DNA of 8,461 nt, taken from assembly GCA_003663115.1 (NCBI GenBank), contig QMZJ01000049.1, forward strand, positions 1 to 8,461, given 5' to 3'. The notes beneath the pieces were generated by a model. The model was not told the origin of the DNA and did not search any database. It worked only from the letters and a program-made list of their open reading frames with translations. Shown one piece after another: positions 1-6,160 of the stretch (the first letter of the stretch is position 1; each line of letters begins with the position of its first letter). The stretch is from Candidatus Altarchaeales archaeon (GTDB lineage Archaea > Altiarchaeota > Altiarchaeia > IMC4 > QMZM01). A program made the translations under genes and the position numbers.

Positions 1-58
1 AGAAGGACCAATAGATTGCAGCAAGTTGCCATTGCATGGACCACACGCTCCAAAGTAG
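1..58 (+). other. Possible 3' end of an upstream gene, unidentified
   Basis: Two + strand frames are open from the window edge. The frame beginning at base 2 stops at a TAG at 56-58 and ends in a short tail rich in Pro, His and Cys (...HGPHAPK). The frame beginning at base 1 stays open to a TGA at 106-108, but its last residues come from the T-rich tract and are almost all Phe, which looks non-coding. The base-2 frame is the better candidate because its stop is followed at once by a T-rich stretch. Too little is visible to identify a family, and this may not be coding at all. Confidence 0.2.
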
Positions 59-72
59 AGGATGCAAACAAA

Positions 73-90
73 TTTTTTCTTTTCTTTTTT
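73..90 (+). terminator. Oligo-T tract, possible archaeal terminator
   Basis: An almost pure T run (two C interruptions) lies just after a candidate upstream stop codon and before the ribosome binding site of the next gene. Archaeal RNA polymerase commonly terminates on such U-rich runs without a hairpin. It could also be just an AT-rich leader of the next gene, since there is little room for a separate promoter. Confidence 0.35.
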
Positions 91-103
91 ATGTTTTTAG
101 GAA

Positions 104-108
104 GGTGA
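104..108 (+). promoter_or_regulatory. Ribosome binding site GGTGA of the membrane wHTH gene
   Basis: GGTGA matches the archaeal 16S rRNA anti-Shine-Dalgarno sequence and lies 4 bases before the ATG at 113. The same motif at the same 4-base spacing is found before the preferred rrp4 start (6850), which supports both start choices. Confidence 0.65.
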
Positions 109-112
109 AGAG

Positions 113-604
113 ATGGAAAACAAAATTCACGGAAGAACGGTATTCATGGCAGTTTTATTTATAGCTTCGGTATTTGTGCTTGGAATAAAATTGCTGAATC
201 CCACTCCAGTACAGATATTTATAGAGGGTCGGGATACGGCGATTACCCAAATTCCCGGATTTTTCACACTTGCGGATGTAATAATTCTGGTTGTAGCGTC
301 AATTACCCTTGCTATTAGCGGGATGTATCTGCTTTTCTTTGATTCAGCTGAAAAGCCCCTTGGAGAATTGGTACTTGAGGAAAGAAAAAAGAGATGGGAA
401 CAGATAGTAAAAACACTAAAAGACGATCAACAGAAAATATACAAGGCAATAATTGACTCGGATGGAATTATTGAACAAAGTGAGCTTCCAGAAAAAACGG
501 GAATTTCAAAATCAAATGTTAGCAGGGCTCTGGATCTGTTGGAAAGCAGGGGTTTGATTGAGAAAAGAAGGAGAGGAATGGGAAATACGGTTTTGCTGAA
601 ATAA
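113..604 (+). CDS. Membrane-anchored winged-helix (MarR/IclR-like) regulator
   Basis: A 163-residue protein with two hydrophobic segments at about residues 9-29 and 53-76, separated by a short loop of about 23 residues, then a charged linker (about 80-100, EERKKRWEQ) and a C-terminal winged helix-turn-helix (about 100-163). The HTH is clear: Q106-I115 helix, an E-Q-S-E-L-P-E-K-T-G-I-S-K-S-N-V-S-R-A-L core at about 121-140, and a wing containing KRRRGMGNT. This is the layout of archaeal membrane-bound transcription regulators whose DNA-binding domain faces the cytoplasm. The short loop between the helices suggests sensing within or at the membrane, or simple tethering, rather than a large external ligand domain. 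The start is set by a GGTGA motif 4 bases upstream. No partner gene is adjacent: downstream lies a decayed transposase, so the target is unknown. The fold is well supported; the regulon is not inferable. Confidence 0.75.
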   Translation: MENKIHGRTVFMAVLFIASVFVLGIKLLNPTPVQIFIEGRDTAITQIPGFFTLADVIILVVASITLAISGMYLLFFDSAEKPLGELVLEERKKRWEQIVKTLKDDQQKIYKAIIDSDGIIEQSELPEKTGISKSNVSRALDLLESRGLIEKRRRGMGNTVLLK

Positions 605-771
605 AAGTTTCAAATCAAGGCAAGGAAAATAGCAATATGTAATAAATTTCTCTCTTTACTTATCTCTTTCTTCGTTAAGCAAAAGATATTTTTATCCTTC
701 CCATTGCAATTTTAGAATAGTTTTCAGTTACCTTTTCCTTTCACTTTACCTCAATTCTTTCCATCCCTTGC
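605..771. other. Intergenic spacer, AT- and pyrimidine-rich
   Basis: No gene is visible. Bases 646-675 are a run of C and T with few purines, which could act as a U-rich terminator for the regulator gene at 113-604. I see no convincing hairpin or inverted repeat that would mark the left end of the decayed IS66 element that follows. Confidence 0.4.
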
Positions 772-1368
772 AAGAAGTACGAAGCACGGATACAAGAGCT
801 CGAGAAAAGGATGAAGAACTGGGAGATATATGGATCAGACCCGAGCACGGCCACATCTTCGACTTCACGGGACGGGTAAGTGAACGCTTGAGAGGAGAGT
901 GGTGGTATATTGCGATGAAACAGGTATAAAAGTAAATGGCAAAAAGTACCGGATATGGATATTCGTTACAAAGCTTGAGATTCTTTGTCATAGCAAAGAG
1001 TCGAGGTGGAAAAAGTCGTTAGAGAGACCTCAAGGATTTCAGGGGCATCACTGTCTGTGATGGGTGGAAACCATATCGTAAGTTCACAGATAAGATTCAG
1101 CGTTGCTGGGCCCATCTCCTGATAGAGGTCGACGATCTAGCGGAAGAAGGAGAAAAATCTGGACCCGGATGAGAAGATGATGGGTATCCGACTCAACAAA
1201 GACTACAACTCAGAGACGGTGCAAAAGTTTGTAAACAAGGTGAGGATGGCCCAGATCACTGGTTCACATTTATCCTGAACCCGGGAGTTGAGCCCACAGA
1301 CAATCGGGCTGAGAGAGCATGCGAGAGCAGGTAGTGCAAAGAAAGATCATCGGAACCCTAAGATATAC
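772..1368 (+). pseudogene. Decayed IS66-family transposase (remnant insertion sequence)
   Basis: Conserved IS66 motifs occur in order on the + strand but in shifting frames. Bases 772-816 give a coiled-coil N-terminus (KKYEARIQELEKRMK). Bases 893-983 give VVVYCDETGIKVNGKKYRIW with the first catalytic Asp. Bases 984-1172 give FVIAKSRGGK, an internal TAG at 1020-1022, then GITVCDGWKPY (second Asp) and RCWAHLL. Bases 1159-1245 give LDPDEKMMGIRLNKDYNSET, 1254-1319 give the NPGVEPTDNRAERA region (catalytic Glu), and 1322-1366 give REQVVQRKIIGTLR. Within the last junction a single missing base explains the loss of the expected Leu. About 200 codons remain against roughly 430-520 in intact family members, so sizeable internal deletions are present, one between the coiled coil and DETG and one after LAEE. 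It cannot encode a working transposase. Terminal inverted repeats were not recognised. Its right end lies about 7 bp from the stop codon of the convergent sugar isomerase gene. Confidence 0.85.
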
Positions 1369-1374
1369 CAAAAA

Positions 1375-2109
1375 TTACAAAAGATTACCCAGGAACTCGA
1401 TGCTTTTTCTGATTCCGCTCTCCGGATCTATATCCCAGGAGAGTTCTAGGACGGCCATTCCATCGAAGTTGATCTCCTTTAATTTTTGCATTATTTCCCC
1501 ATAGTTTAAGCTTCCATCCCCGGGGACCAGGTGTTCGTCATAAATTCCGTGGTTATCGTGAACATGCAGATGAATGATCCTCTCCATTGCCTTTTCCATA
1601 AACCTCAAAGTTCCATCACCTCCAAGCTGTATATTTGCGTGTCCCAGATCCAAGGTAAGCCCAACGCCCTCCACCCCGGAGATTAAATCGAGGAGGAAGA
1701 ATGGATTTGTTCTGGCATTTTCAATTGCTATCTTTATTCCATCTCTTCTGGAGATCCTTACAATCTCTCTGAGGGATCTTATGTATGGCTCGATTCCACC
1801 CAATGGCTCCTCATCGTGAATGACGACAACTTTGGCATTAATCAGCTTGCATATCTCCAAATACCCTTTAAATTTTTCAATCGCTATTTTCCTGTTTTCT
1901 TCAATGGAATGCGAAAGCCATATGTTATCACCCCAAGAGGGGTAATGAAAGGCCTTCGGTAGATCGAGATTCTCCAGAAATCTGGCATTCTTCCTTCCCT
2001 CCTCAAGAAGGGAATCGTGATCTATCCTGTATTCTATTCCCAGAGAGTATTTCTTGCAGAATTCAATCTCCCATAAGCGGTTGTGGAATACCCTATAGGC
2101 CAAATTCAT
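1375..2109 (-). CDS. Xylose isomerase-like TIM-barrel sugar phosphate isomerase/epimerase
   Basis: A 244-residue protein of the AP endonuclease 2/xylose isomerase-like TIM-barrel superfamily. Barrel strands with expected metal-ligand residues are visible: VVVIHDE (about 95-101), IAIEN with E130, LTLDLGHA with D154 and H157, HLHVHDN with H182 and H184, the H193 loop before VPGDGSLNYGEI (about 195-206), and AVLELS with E222 near the C-terminus. This fits a divalent-metal-dependent sugar or sugar phosphate isomerase/epimerase, but the superfamily includes endonuclease IV and inositol enzymes, and the substrate cannot be told from sequence. The ATG at 2109 overlaps the mscS stop in an ATGA junction, so the two are probably co-transcribed and translationally coupled. 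The C-terminus (IEFLGNLL) ends just beside the IS66 remnant; the length is near normal, so at most a few residues were lost. Confidence 0.75.
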   Translation of the reverse strand: MNLAYRVFHNRLWEIEFCKKYSLGIEYRIDHDSLLEEGRKNARFLENLDLPKAFHYPSWGDNIWLSHSIEENRKIAIEKFKGYLEICKLINAKVVVIHDEEPLGGIEPYIRSLREIVRISRRDGIKIAIENARTNPFFLLDLISGVEGVGLTLDLGHANIQLGGDGTLRFMEKAMERIIHLHVHDNHGIYDEHLVPGDGSLNYGEIMQKLKEINFDGMAVLELSWDIDPESGIRKSIEFLGNLL

Positions 2110-3188
2110 TCTCTTCTCAGGTAAACGGTTCTGCAGGGGAACGGTATCTCTATTCCCGCCTTTTCAAATTCCTCGTTTACCTTCATGTTTATCTTATCCA
2201 CCGCAACCAATTTTTTCCGAAAATTGGAAACCCAGAATATAAGTAAAAAATTTAATGATGACTCTCCAAACTCCGTAAAGTAAATCACCGGCTTGGGGTC
2301 ATCCATTACCTCATCAACCTCCTTTGCGACATCGAGCACGATCTTCTTTACCCTCTCTGGATCGGTGCCGTATGCGACGCTGATTGGGAGTTTCACCTTT
2401 ATTCTTACATCTGGGAGGGTGTAATTAATCACCTCGTTTGAGATTATACTGGCGTTCGGGATTACCACATAGGTGTGGTCTAAGGTTTTTATCTTCGTAG
2501 TCCGTAGGCCTATATCGACCACCTCTCCGAGATAGCCCTTTAGCTCTATCCTGTCGCCCCTTACGAAGGGTCTGTCCGTTAGGATGAAGAATCCGGCCAG
2601 TAGATTTCCTATGGTATCCTTGGCCGCAAAACCGATCGCGAATCCCGCAATCCCCAGGCTCGCAACCAATGGCGTTATCTCTATGCCAAACTGGTCGAGA
2701 ACGATCATAAATGCCAGCAGATAAATGCTAAATCTCAGAACCCTCGACAGGAAGGGAATCGCCTCGTCATCTATCGTCGTTTTCGTCCTCGCGGCAAGTT
2801 TCTTTCCAACTCCTTGAAGGATCGCATCAGCTATTCCCGCGATGACCCACGCACCGAGGATTATTATGGCTATAGAGATTAGTTTGGAGAAAAAATCTCC
2901 AAATTCGGCCGGGACCACAACACAGCTTACAGCCAGTTGAACACCCATCAGGATTATTATGTAGTATACTGGCTTGTGTATTATCCGCAGGATCGTATCG
3001 TCGATATCCGATCTGGTTTTAGCAGCAAATGCCTTCATGTAGCGTTCGACAAACCAATAGACAATCTTTGCAAGGACTATAGAACCTATAACTATGGCAA
3101 TAGCAGCTGTTATGCCCTCATATCCGCCCAGTGCACTCCTCTCTATCCCCAGCCGCCTCAGGATGGGATCGAGTAAAGTTTCATTCAT
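2106..3188 (-). CDS. mscS: MscS-family small-conductance mechanosensitive ion channel
   Basis: A 360-residue membrane protein. Hydrophobic segments lie at about 24-48, 73-93, 102-124 and 148-165, followed by the pore-lining helix of MscS at about 173-203 (SLGIAGFAIGFAAKDTIGNL then AGFFILTDRPF). The cytoplasmic beta domain follows with VRGDRIEL, GEVVDIGLRTTKIKT and VVIPNAS (about 209-248), all hallmarks of the family, then the alpha/beta vestibule ending in PFPCRTVYLRRE. It would form a heptameric channel in the cytoplasmic membrane that opens under osmotic downshock and releases solutes. An extra N-terminal helix compared with E. coli MscS (286 residues) makes it a medium-sized member. It starts from a 31-bp divergent promoter region shared with hps-rraA and overlaps the following TIM-barrel gene by 4 bp. 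No ribosome binding site is seen before the ATG, consistent with a leaderless transcript. Confidence 0.9.
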   Translation of the reverse strand: MNETLLDPILRRLGIERSALGGYEGITAAIAIVIGSIVLAKIVYWFVERYMKAFAAKTRSDIDDTILRIIHKPVYYIIILMGVQLAVSCVVVPAEFGDFFSKLISIAIIILGAWVIAGIADAILQGVGKKLAARTKTTIDDEAIPFLSRVLRFSIYLLAFMIVLDQFGIEITPLVASLGIAGFAIGFAAKDTIGNLLAGFFILTDRPFVRGDRIELKGYLGEVVDIGLRTTKIKTLDHTYVVIPNASIISNEVINYTLPDVRIKVKLPISVAYGTDPERVKKIVLDVAKEVDEVMDDPKPVIYFTEFGESSLNFLLIFWVSNFRKKLVAVDKINMKVNEEFEKAGIEIPFPCRTVYLRRE

Positions 3189-3219
3189 ATTAATATTTAG
3201 AATATATTAGAAATATAAG
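3189..3219. promoter_or_regulatory. Divergent promoter region between mscS and hps-rraA, probably leaderless on both sides
   Basis: Only 31 bp, almost entirely A and T, separate the two divergent start codons. On the minus strand a TTATATTT element lies at 3218-3211, centred about 26-27 bp before the mscS ATG. On the + strand a TTAATATTTA element at 3190-3199 is centred about 26 bp before the hps ATG. Archaeal TATA boxes sit at about -26/-27 from the transcription start, so both transcripts would start at or next to the ATG. Neither gene has a Shine-Dalgarno motif, which agrees. The two TATA elements lie inside the same short spacer, so the pre-initiation complexes could exclude each other. 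Confidence 0.5.
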
Positions 3220-4506
3220 ATGAAACCAGAGCTTCAAGTCGCGTTAGATTTTTTGAATCTGGATAGAGCGATAAAGGTCGCCGAGGAATCCGTAGCCGGA
3301 GGGGTTGACTGGATAGAGGTGGGGACTCCATTGATAAAGTCCGAGGGTCTGGATGCGGTAAGGGAGATAAAAAAGAGATTTCCGAAGCATAAAATCGTTG
3401 CCGATATGAAGGTCATGGATACCGGGAGATATGAGGTCGAATCGGCTGCGAAAGCGGGTGCAGATATCGTTGTTTTACTGGGGGTTGCCGATGATTCCAC
3501 GATAACGGATGCCGTCCAGGCAGCCAGAAACTATGGCTGCGAGCTGATGGTGGATCTGATGAACGTTGAGGACATGGAAAAAAGGGCCAGGGAGGTAGAG
3601 TCTATGGGGGTCGATTATATCTGCGTACATGTCGGTGTTGACCAGCAGATGAGGGGCATGGACCCAATTTCCGAGCTAAAGAAAATCTCAAGATCGGTAA
3701 AGATTCCACTGGCCATTGCCGGGGGAATAAATTCAGAAACTGCGCCCATTGCAGTTGGTTCCGGAGCTTCGATCATAATAGTGGGTGGGGCGATAAGTAA
3801 GGCAGAGGATGCAAAAAAGGCCACGGAGATAATCAAAAAAGCCATTGAAAAGGGAAGGCCGATAAAGACAGAGTTGTATAAAAAATACGCGGATCCATTA
3901 AAAATACTGAAGAGGGTATCGACAGCAAACATCTCAGACGCAATGCACCGCTCCGGGCACATGGAGGGTATTAGGGCAGTCTCCGTGACAGGGGAGAGAG
4001 TTGCCGGAAGAGCGGTAACGGTAAGAACATGCCCCGGGGACTGGGCAAAAACCGTCGAGGCGATAGATGTTGCAGAAAAGGGCGATATTATCGTCATTGA
4101 TTCTGGAGGCACTGGAAAGGCCGTATGGGGTGAATTAGCATCGTGGAGCTGTAAGAGAAAGGGTATATCTGCCGTTGTGATAGATGGCACAACTCGCGAT
4201 CTGGAGGACATAAGAAAAATGGGATTTCCCGTCTTCGCAAGGGAGGTGAAACCAACCGCGGGGGAACCCAAGGGTTTTGGTGAAATTAACGTTCCAATAA
4301 AGTGCGGCAGTGTCCCAGTTAAGCCAGGGGATTACATCGTCGGTGACCTGGATGGCGTTGTCGTAATTCCAAAAGAAAAAGCCGTTGAGATCGCAAACAG
4401 GGCGCTGGATGTTTTTGAAAAGGAAAACAGAATAAGGAGAGAGATTAAGAAGGGAAGCACCTTGTCTCGGGTTTTGGAAATAAAAAAGTGGGAGAGACGG
4501 GGATAA
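3220..4506 (+). CDS. Bifunctional 3-hexulose-6-phosphate synthase / RraA-like domain protein
   Basis: A 428-residue two-domain fusion. Residues 1-215 are an OMP decarboxylase-superfamily barrel of the HPS type: LQVALDF (D10), DWIEVGTPLI (E33), the ADMKVMDTG motif with D62, K64 and D67, VHVG (H137), AIAGGI (165-170) and IIVGGAI (186-192). HPS catalyses the reversible aldol condensation of formaldehyde with ribulose 5-phosphate; in archaea without a pentose phosphate pathway it mainly supplies ribulose 5-phosphate from hexose, together with a 6-phospho-3-hexuloisomerase that is not in this window. Residues about 225-405 are an RraA/HMG-aldolase-like domain: SDAMHRSGHMEG, GRAVTVRT, DSGGTGKAVWGELAS (294-308), VVIDGTTRD and VGDLDGVVVIP. 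RraA inhibits RNase E in E. coli, but archaea lack that partner. In the D-X20-R-D metal-site motif of class II pyruvate aldolases the first residue here is E305 (with R326 and D327). The gene converges on rrp42 with 10 bp between stops. Confidence 0.9.
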   Translation: MKPELQVALDFLNLDRAIKVAEESVAGGVDWIEVGTPLIKSEGLDAVREIKKRFPKHKIVADMKVMDTGRYEVESAAKAGADIVVLLGVADDSTITDAVQAARNYGCELMVDLMNVEDMEKRAREVESMGVDYICVHVGVDQQMRGMDPISELKKISRSVKIPLAIAGGINSETAPIAVGSGASIIIVGGAISKAEDAKKATEIIKKAIEKGRPIKTELYKKYADPLKILKRVSTANISDAMHRSGHMEGIRAVSVTGERVAGRAVTVRTCPGDWAKTVEAIDVAEKGDIIVIDSGGTGKAVWGELASWSCKRKGISAVVIDGTTRDLEDIRKMGFPVFAREVKPTAGEPKGFGEINVPIKCGSVPVKPGDYIVGDLDGVVVIPKEKAVEIANRALDVFEKENRIRREIKKGSTLSRVLEIKKWERRG

Positions 4507-4521
4507 AGCTAAGAAGCTAAG
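4506..4521. repeat. Tandem 8-bp repeat AAGCTAAG spanning the hps-rraA/rrp42 stop junction
   Basis: AAGCTAAG occurs twice head to tail. The first unit begins in the last base of the hps-rraA TAA stop and the second contains the rrp42 stop (CTA on this strand). It fills the whole 10-bp gap between the convergent genes. No terminator hairpin or T-run lies in the gap, so the two transcripts must overlap at their 3' ends. It is too short to say more than that it is a local duplication. Confidence 0.5.
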
Positions 4522-5296
4522 GACCCTGGATCAGCTTTCTTATCTCATTGCCCTTATCAAAGGATAGGTCAATAGCCGATAATATCTCGTCTTCTTTCAG
4601 TGCTCCCTGGCCGCCCTTCTGCATTGCATTTATTGTATCCGTGGTAACTACCGTTAATCTCGCATCCATTGCATACTCCTCATCCAGGCTGGGGTCGATG
4701 AGAATACTATCATCTATTTTCACACTTGTACACGGAACGGGCACACACGAAATGGGCAATTTTCCACTCCATTCGCCCCTGATGATCTGATCATCCTCAT
4801 ACCTCGGCATTCTCGTATTTAGTAGAGCAGCGATAGATGCAATACCGGAGGCATCTATCATATTACCCTCCTGGTCCAGGACGTGGATGTCCACAAAGAC
4901 AATCCAGACCTTGCCCTCCTCGATAAAGAGCTTTTCCATTTCGATCGCTCCGGATTCTCGAATGCCTCTATCAACAACCCTGGCCACCTCAATCGCCTCC
5001 TCCCCCGGGGGCCCCGCTTCAAAGCTTGGGGAGGCCATGGGTCTCAATTCTGCACTTACGGTCATAACCCCTTCCTCCGGTGCATCCGGATAGGGTTCAC
5101 CGACATTTAAACTAACGCCCACGAGAACCTTCGTCTCTCCCAATCTGACCAGAGCAGAGCCGCAGGCTTTTTCACCTACATAATTCTTTTCAATCTCTAT
5201 ATTTCTGTATTCATCAAAGCGTCTACCATCCAATCTTTTGCCTTCCCTAACCAGATTTGTGATATAATCCTTCCTGAGACAGGCTTCGATTTCCAT
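4517..5296 (-). CDS. rrp42: Exosome complex protein Rrp42 (non-catalytic RNase PH-type subunit)
   Basis: An RNase PH-domain protein, 259 residues from the ATG at 5296. Visible family elements: GKRLDGRRFDEYR (about 19-31), GSALVRLGETKVLVGV (46-61), the PYPDAPEEG segment, a long VDRGIRESGAIEMEKL helix region (108-123) and DQEGNMIDASGIASIAALLN (141-160). It lacks the phosphate-binding Gly-Thr-Arg and the catalytic Asp-Leu-Pro of Rrp41, as expected for the structural partner that completes the RNA-binding active site in the Rrp41-Rrp42 hexameric ring. A GTG at 5308 in the same frame, overlapping the rrp41 TGA as GTGA, would add four residues. I prefer the ATG because the length matches characterised homologues and GGAGAGTGA lies at a usable distance upstream. 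Co-transcribed with rrp41. Confidence 0.93.
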   Translation of the reverse strand: MEIEACLRKDYITNLVREGKRLDGRRFDEYRNIEIEKNYVGEKACGSALVRLGETKVLVGVSLNVGEPYPDAPEEGVMTVSAELRPMASPSFEAGPPGEEAIEVARVVDRGIRESGAIEMEKLFIEEGKVWIVFVDIHVLDQEGNMIDASGIASIAALLNTRMPRYEDDQIIRGEWSGKLPISCVPVPCTSVKIDDSILIDPSLDEEYAMDARLTVVTTDTINAMQKGGQGALKEDEILSAIDLSFDKGNEIRKLIQGP

Positions 5297-5304
5297 TTTT
5301 CTGT

Positions 5305-6033
5305 TCACTCTCCAATTATAACATCATTCACACTTGATATCAAGGCTTCCTTCTGCATCTTGTATACCCTCATCGCTCCATCAACGGCAAGTTCGTAGGC
5401 TTTTTTGAATTCTTCCCTTGTCAGCTTCCCATCCATCTGCAGGAGAACTACCTCTTTCTTTCTGGGTATTATCGCTACGGGTAAGTCGCACTCTCCCAGA
5501 TTATCCTCTTCCTTCATTAGATCCAGAACTATTTCGCCGTTAACCTTCCCCGCAGCACACGAGGAGACTATGTCCCTCATTGGGATCCCCGCATCCGCAA
5601 GCGCAACAGATGCGGCATTTAAACCGGCACATCTCGTTCCAGCGTCTGCCTGCAAGATTTCTATAAAGATATCTATTACAGTATTTGGATATTTCTCGAG
5701 CATAACAACGGAGCTCAGGGCATCTGAACTGACCTTTGATATCTCCACAGATCTTCTATCAGGACCTGGTCTCTTTCTATCCTCCACGGAGAATGGTGCG
5801 AGGTTGTATATGCACCTTAAATGGGCCCTTCTCGGATCCCTCAGATATTTTGGATGGAGCTCTCTTGGGCCATAAACCGCTGCTATTACCTTGTTCTTGC
5901 CCCACTCGATATATGCGGACCCCATCGCTCTACTCAGTACTCCAACCTCAATCTTTATCTCCCTTAATTCATCGAATTTCCTACCATCCAATCTCTTCCC
6001 GTTCTTAATGAGTTCTATGTCCTCTTTTGCCAT
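5305..6033 (-). CDS. rrp41: Exosome complex exonuclease Rrp41 (catalytic RNase PH-type subunit)
   Basis: A 242-residue RNase PH family protein that degrades RNA 3' to 5' using phosphate and, in reverse, adds heteropolymeric tails. Motifs: KRLDGRKFDELR (13-24), GSAYIEWGKNKVIAAVYGPRE (38-58), the basic RNA-contact stretch DRKRPGPDRRS (85-95), LQADAGTRCAGLNAAS (128-142) with the phosphate-binding G132-T133-R134, and CDLPVAI with the catalytic Asp D183. Length is normal for archaeal Rrp41. It overlaps the rrp42 region by 4 bp if the GTG start of that gene is used. The upstream side is abnormal: instead of abutting rrp4 it is preceded by a 157-bp repeat-filled spacer, and its immediate leader is a relic of an rrp4 C-terminus. 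No strong ribosome binding site is seen (GGTAG a few bases before the ATG). Confidence 0.95.
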   Translation of the reverse strand: MAKEDIELIKNGKRLDGRKFDELREIKIEVGVLSRAMGSAYIEWGKNKVIAAVYGPRELHPKYLRDPRRAHLRCIYNLAPFSVEDRKRPGPDRRSVEISKVSSDALSSVVMLEKYPNTVIDIFIEILQADAGTRCAGLNAASVALADAGIPMRDIVSSCAAGKVNGEIVLDLMKEEDNLGECDLPVAIIPRKKEVVLLQMDGKLTREEFKKAYELAVDGAMRVYKMQKEALISSVNDVIIGE

Positions 6034-6043
6034 TTTATCTACC

Positions 6044-6089
6044 CAACTCTTTGTCCAGCAGCCCTTAAAAAAGCGCTGGCGGAAATTTT
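6044..6089. repeat. 46-bp exact repeat, copy 1 (rrp41-proximal)
   Basis: Bases 6044-6089 are identical to 6144-6189, offset exactly 100 bp; they diverge at the next base on both sides. The first 17 bases (CAACTCTTTGTCCAGCA) also match the rrp4 coding tail at 6206-6222. On the transcribed (minus) strand each copy can fold as CAGC-G-CUU-UUUU-AAG-G-GCUG: four plus three base pairs around one G-G mismatch with a UUUU loop. Confidence 0.9.
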
Positions 6090-6104
6090 ATGTTAAATTT
6101 TTGC

Positions 6105-6125
6105 TCAAGCTTTTCTAAAGCTTGA
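6105..6125. repeat. Perfect inverted repeat, 9-bp arms
   Basis: TCAAGCTTT and AAAGCTTGA are exact reverse complements separated by three bases (TCT on this strand, AGA in the transcript). This would form a tight AU-rich hairpin in the rrp4-rrp41 leader. One arm derives from the rrp4 stop-codon region (AAGCTTTAG on the minus strand), so the palindrome may have arisen when duplicated pieces met. Confidence 0.75.
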
Positions 6126-6132
6126 TACTTAG

Positions 6133-6160
6133 AGCTTGATACTCAACTCTTTGTCCAGCA
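6133..6160 (-). repeat. Non-coding copy of the last 28 bp of rrp4
   Basis: Bases 6133-6160 are identical to 6195-6222 inside rrp4, offset 62 bp. Read on the minus strand, this copy still spells LDKELSIKL followed by a stop, though the last codon and stop are CTC TAA instead of CTT TAG. It is separated from the real gene end by 30 bp and has no start codon, so it is a duplicated tail, not a gene. Confidence 0.85.

Noticed and set aside
746..991. 81-residue minus-strand reading frame
   Set aside because: It lies opposite the IS66 remnant, which shows family motifs on the + strand; the minus translation resembles nothing and has no ribosome binding site.
772..1368. Programmed frameshifting that could yield an active IS66 transposase
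   Set aside because: At least four frame changes, an internal stop and two large deletions exceed any known programmed frameshift arrangement; decay is the simple explanation.
3615..4271. 218-residue reading frame antisense to hps-rraA
   Set aside because: It is a mirror of the well-conserved coding strand; its translation has no recognisable domain, and hps-rraA clearly occupies the region.
5405..5875. 156-residue reading frame antisense to rrp41
   Set aside because: Low-complexity Ser/Thr-rich translation typical of an antisense shadow; rrp41 on the other strand is unambiguous.
6105..6125. Intrinsic terminator between rrp4 and rrp41
   Set aside because: The palindrome is AU-rich with no following U-run on the transcript strand, and archaeal termination does not depend on such hairpins. 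I list it only as an inverted repeat.
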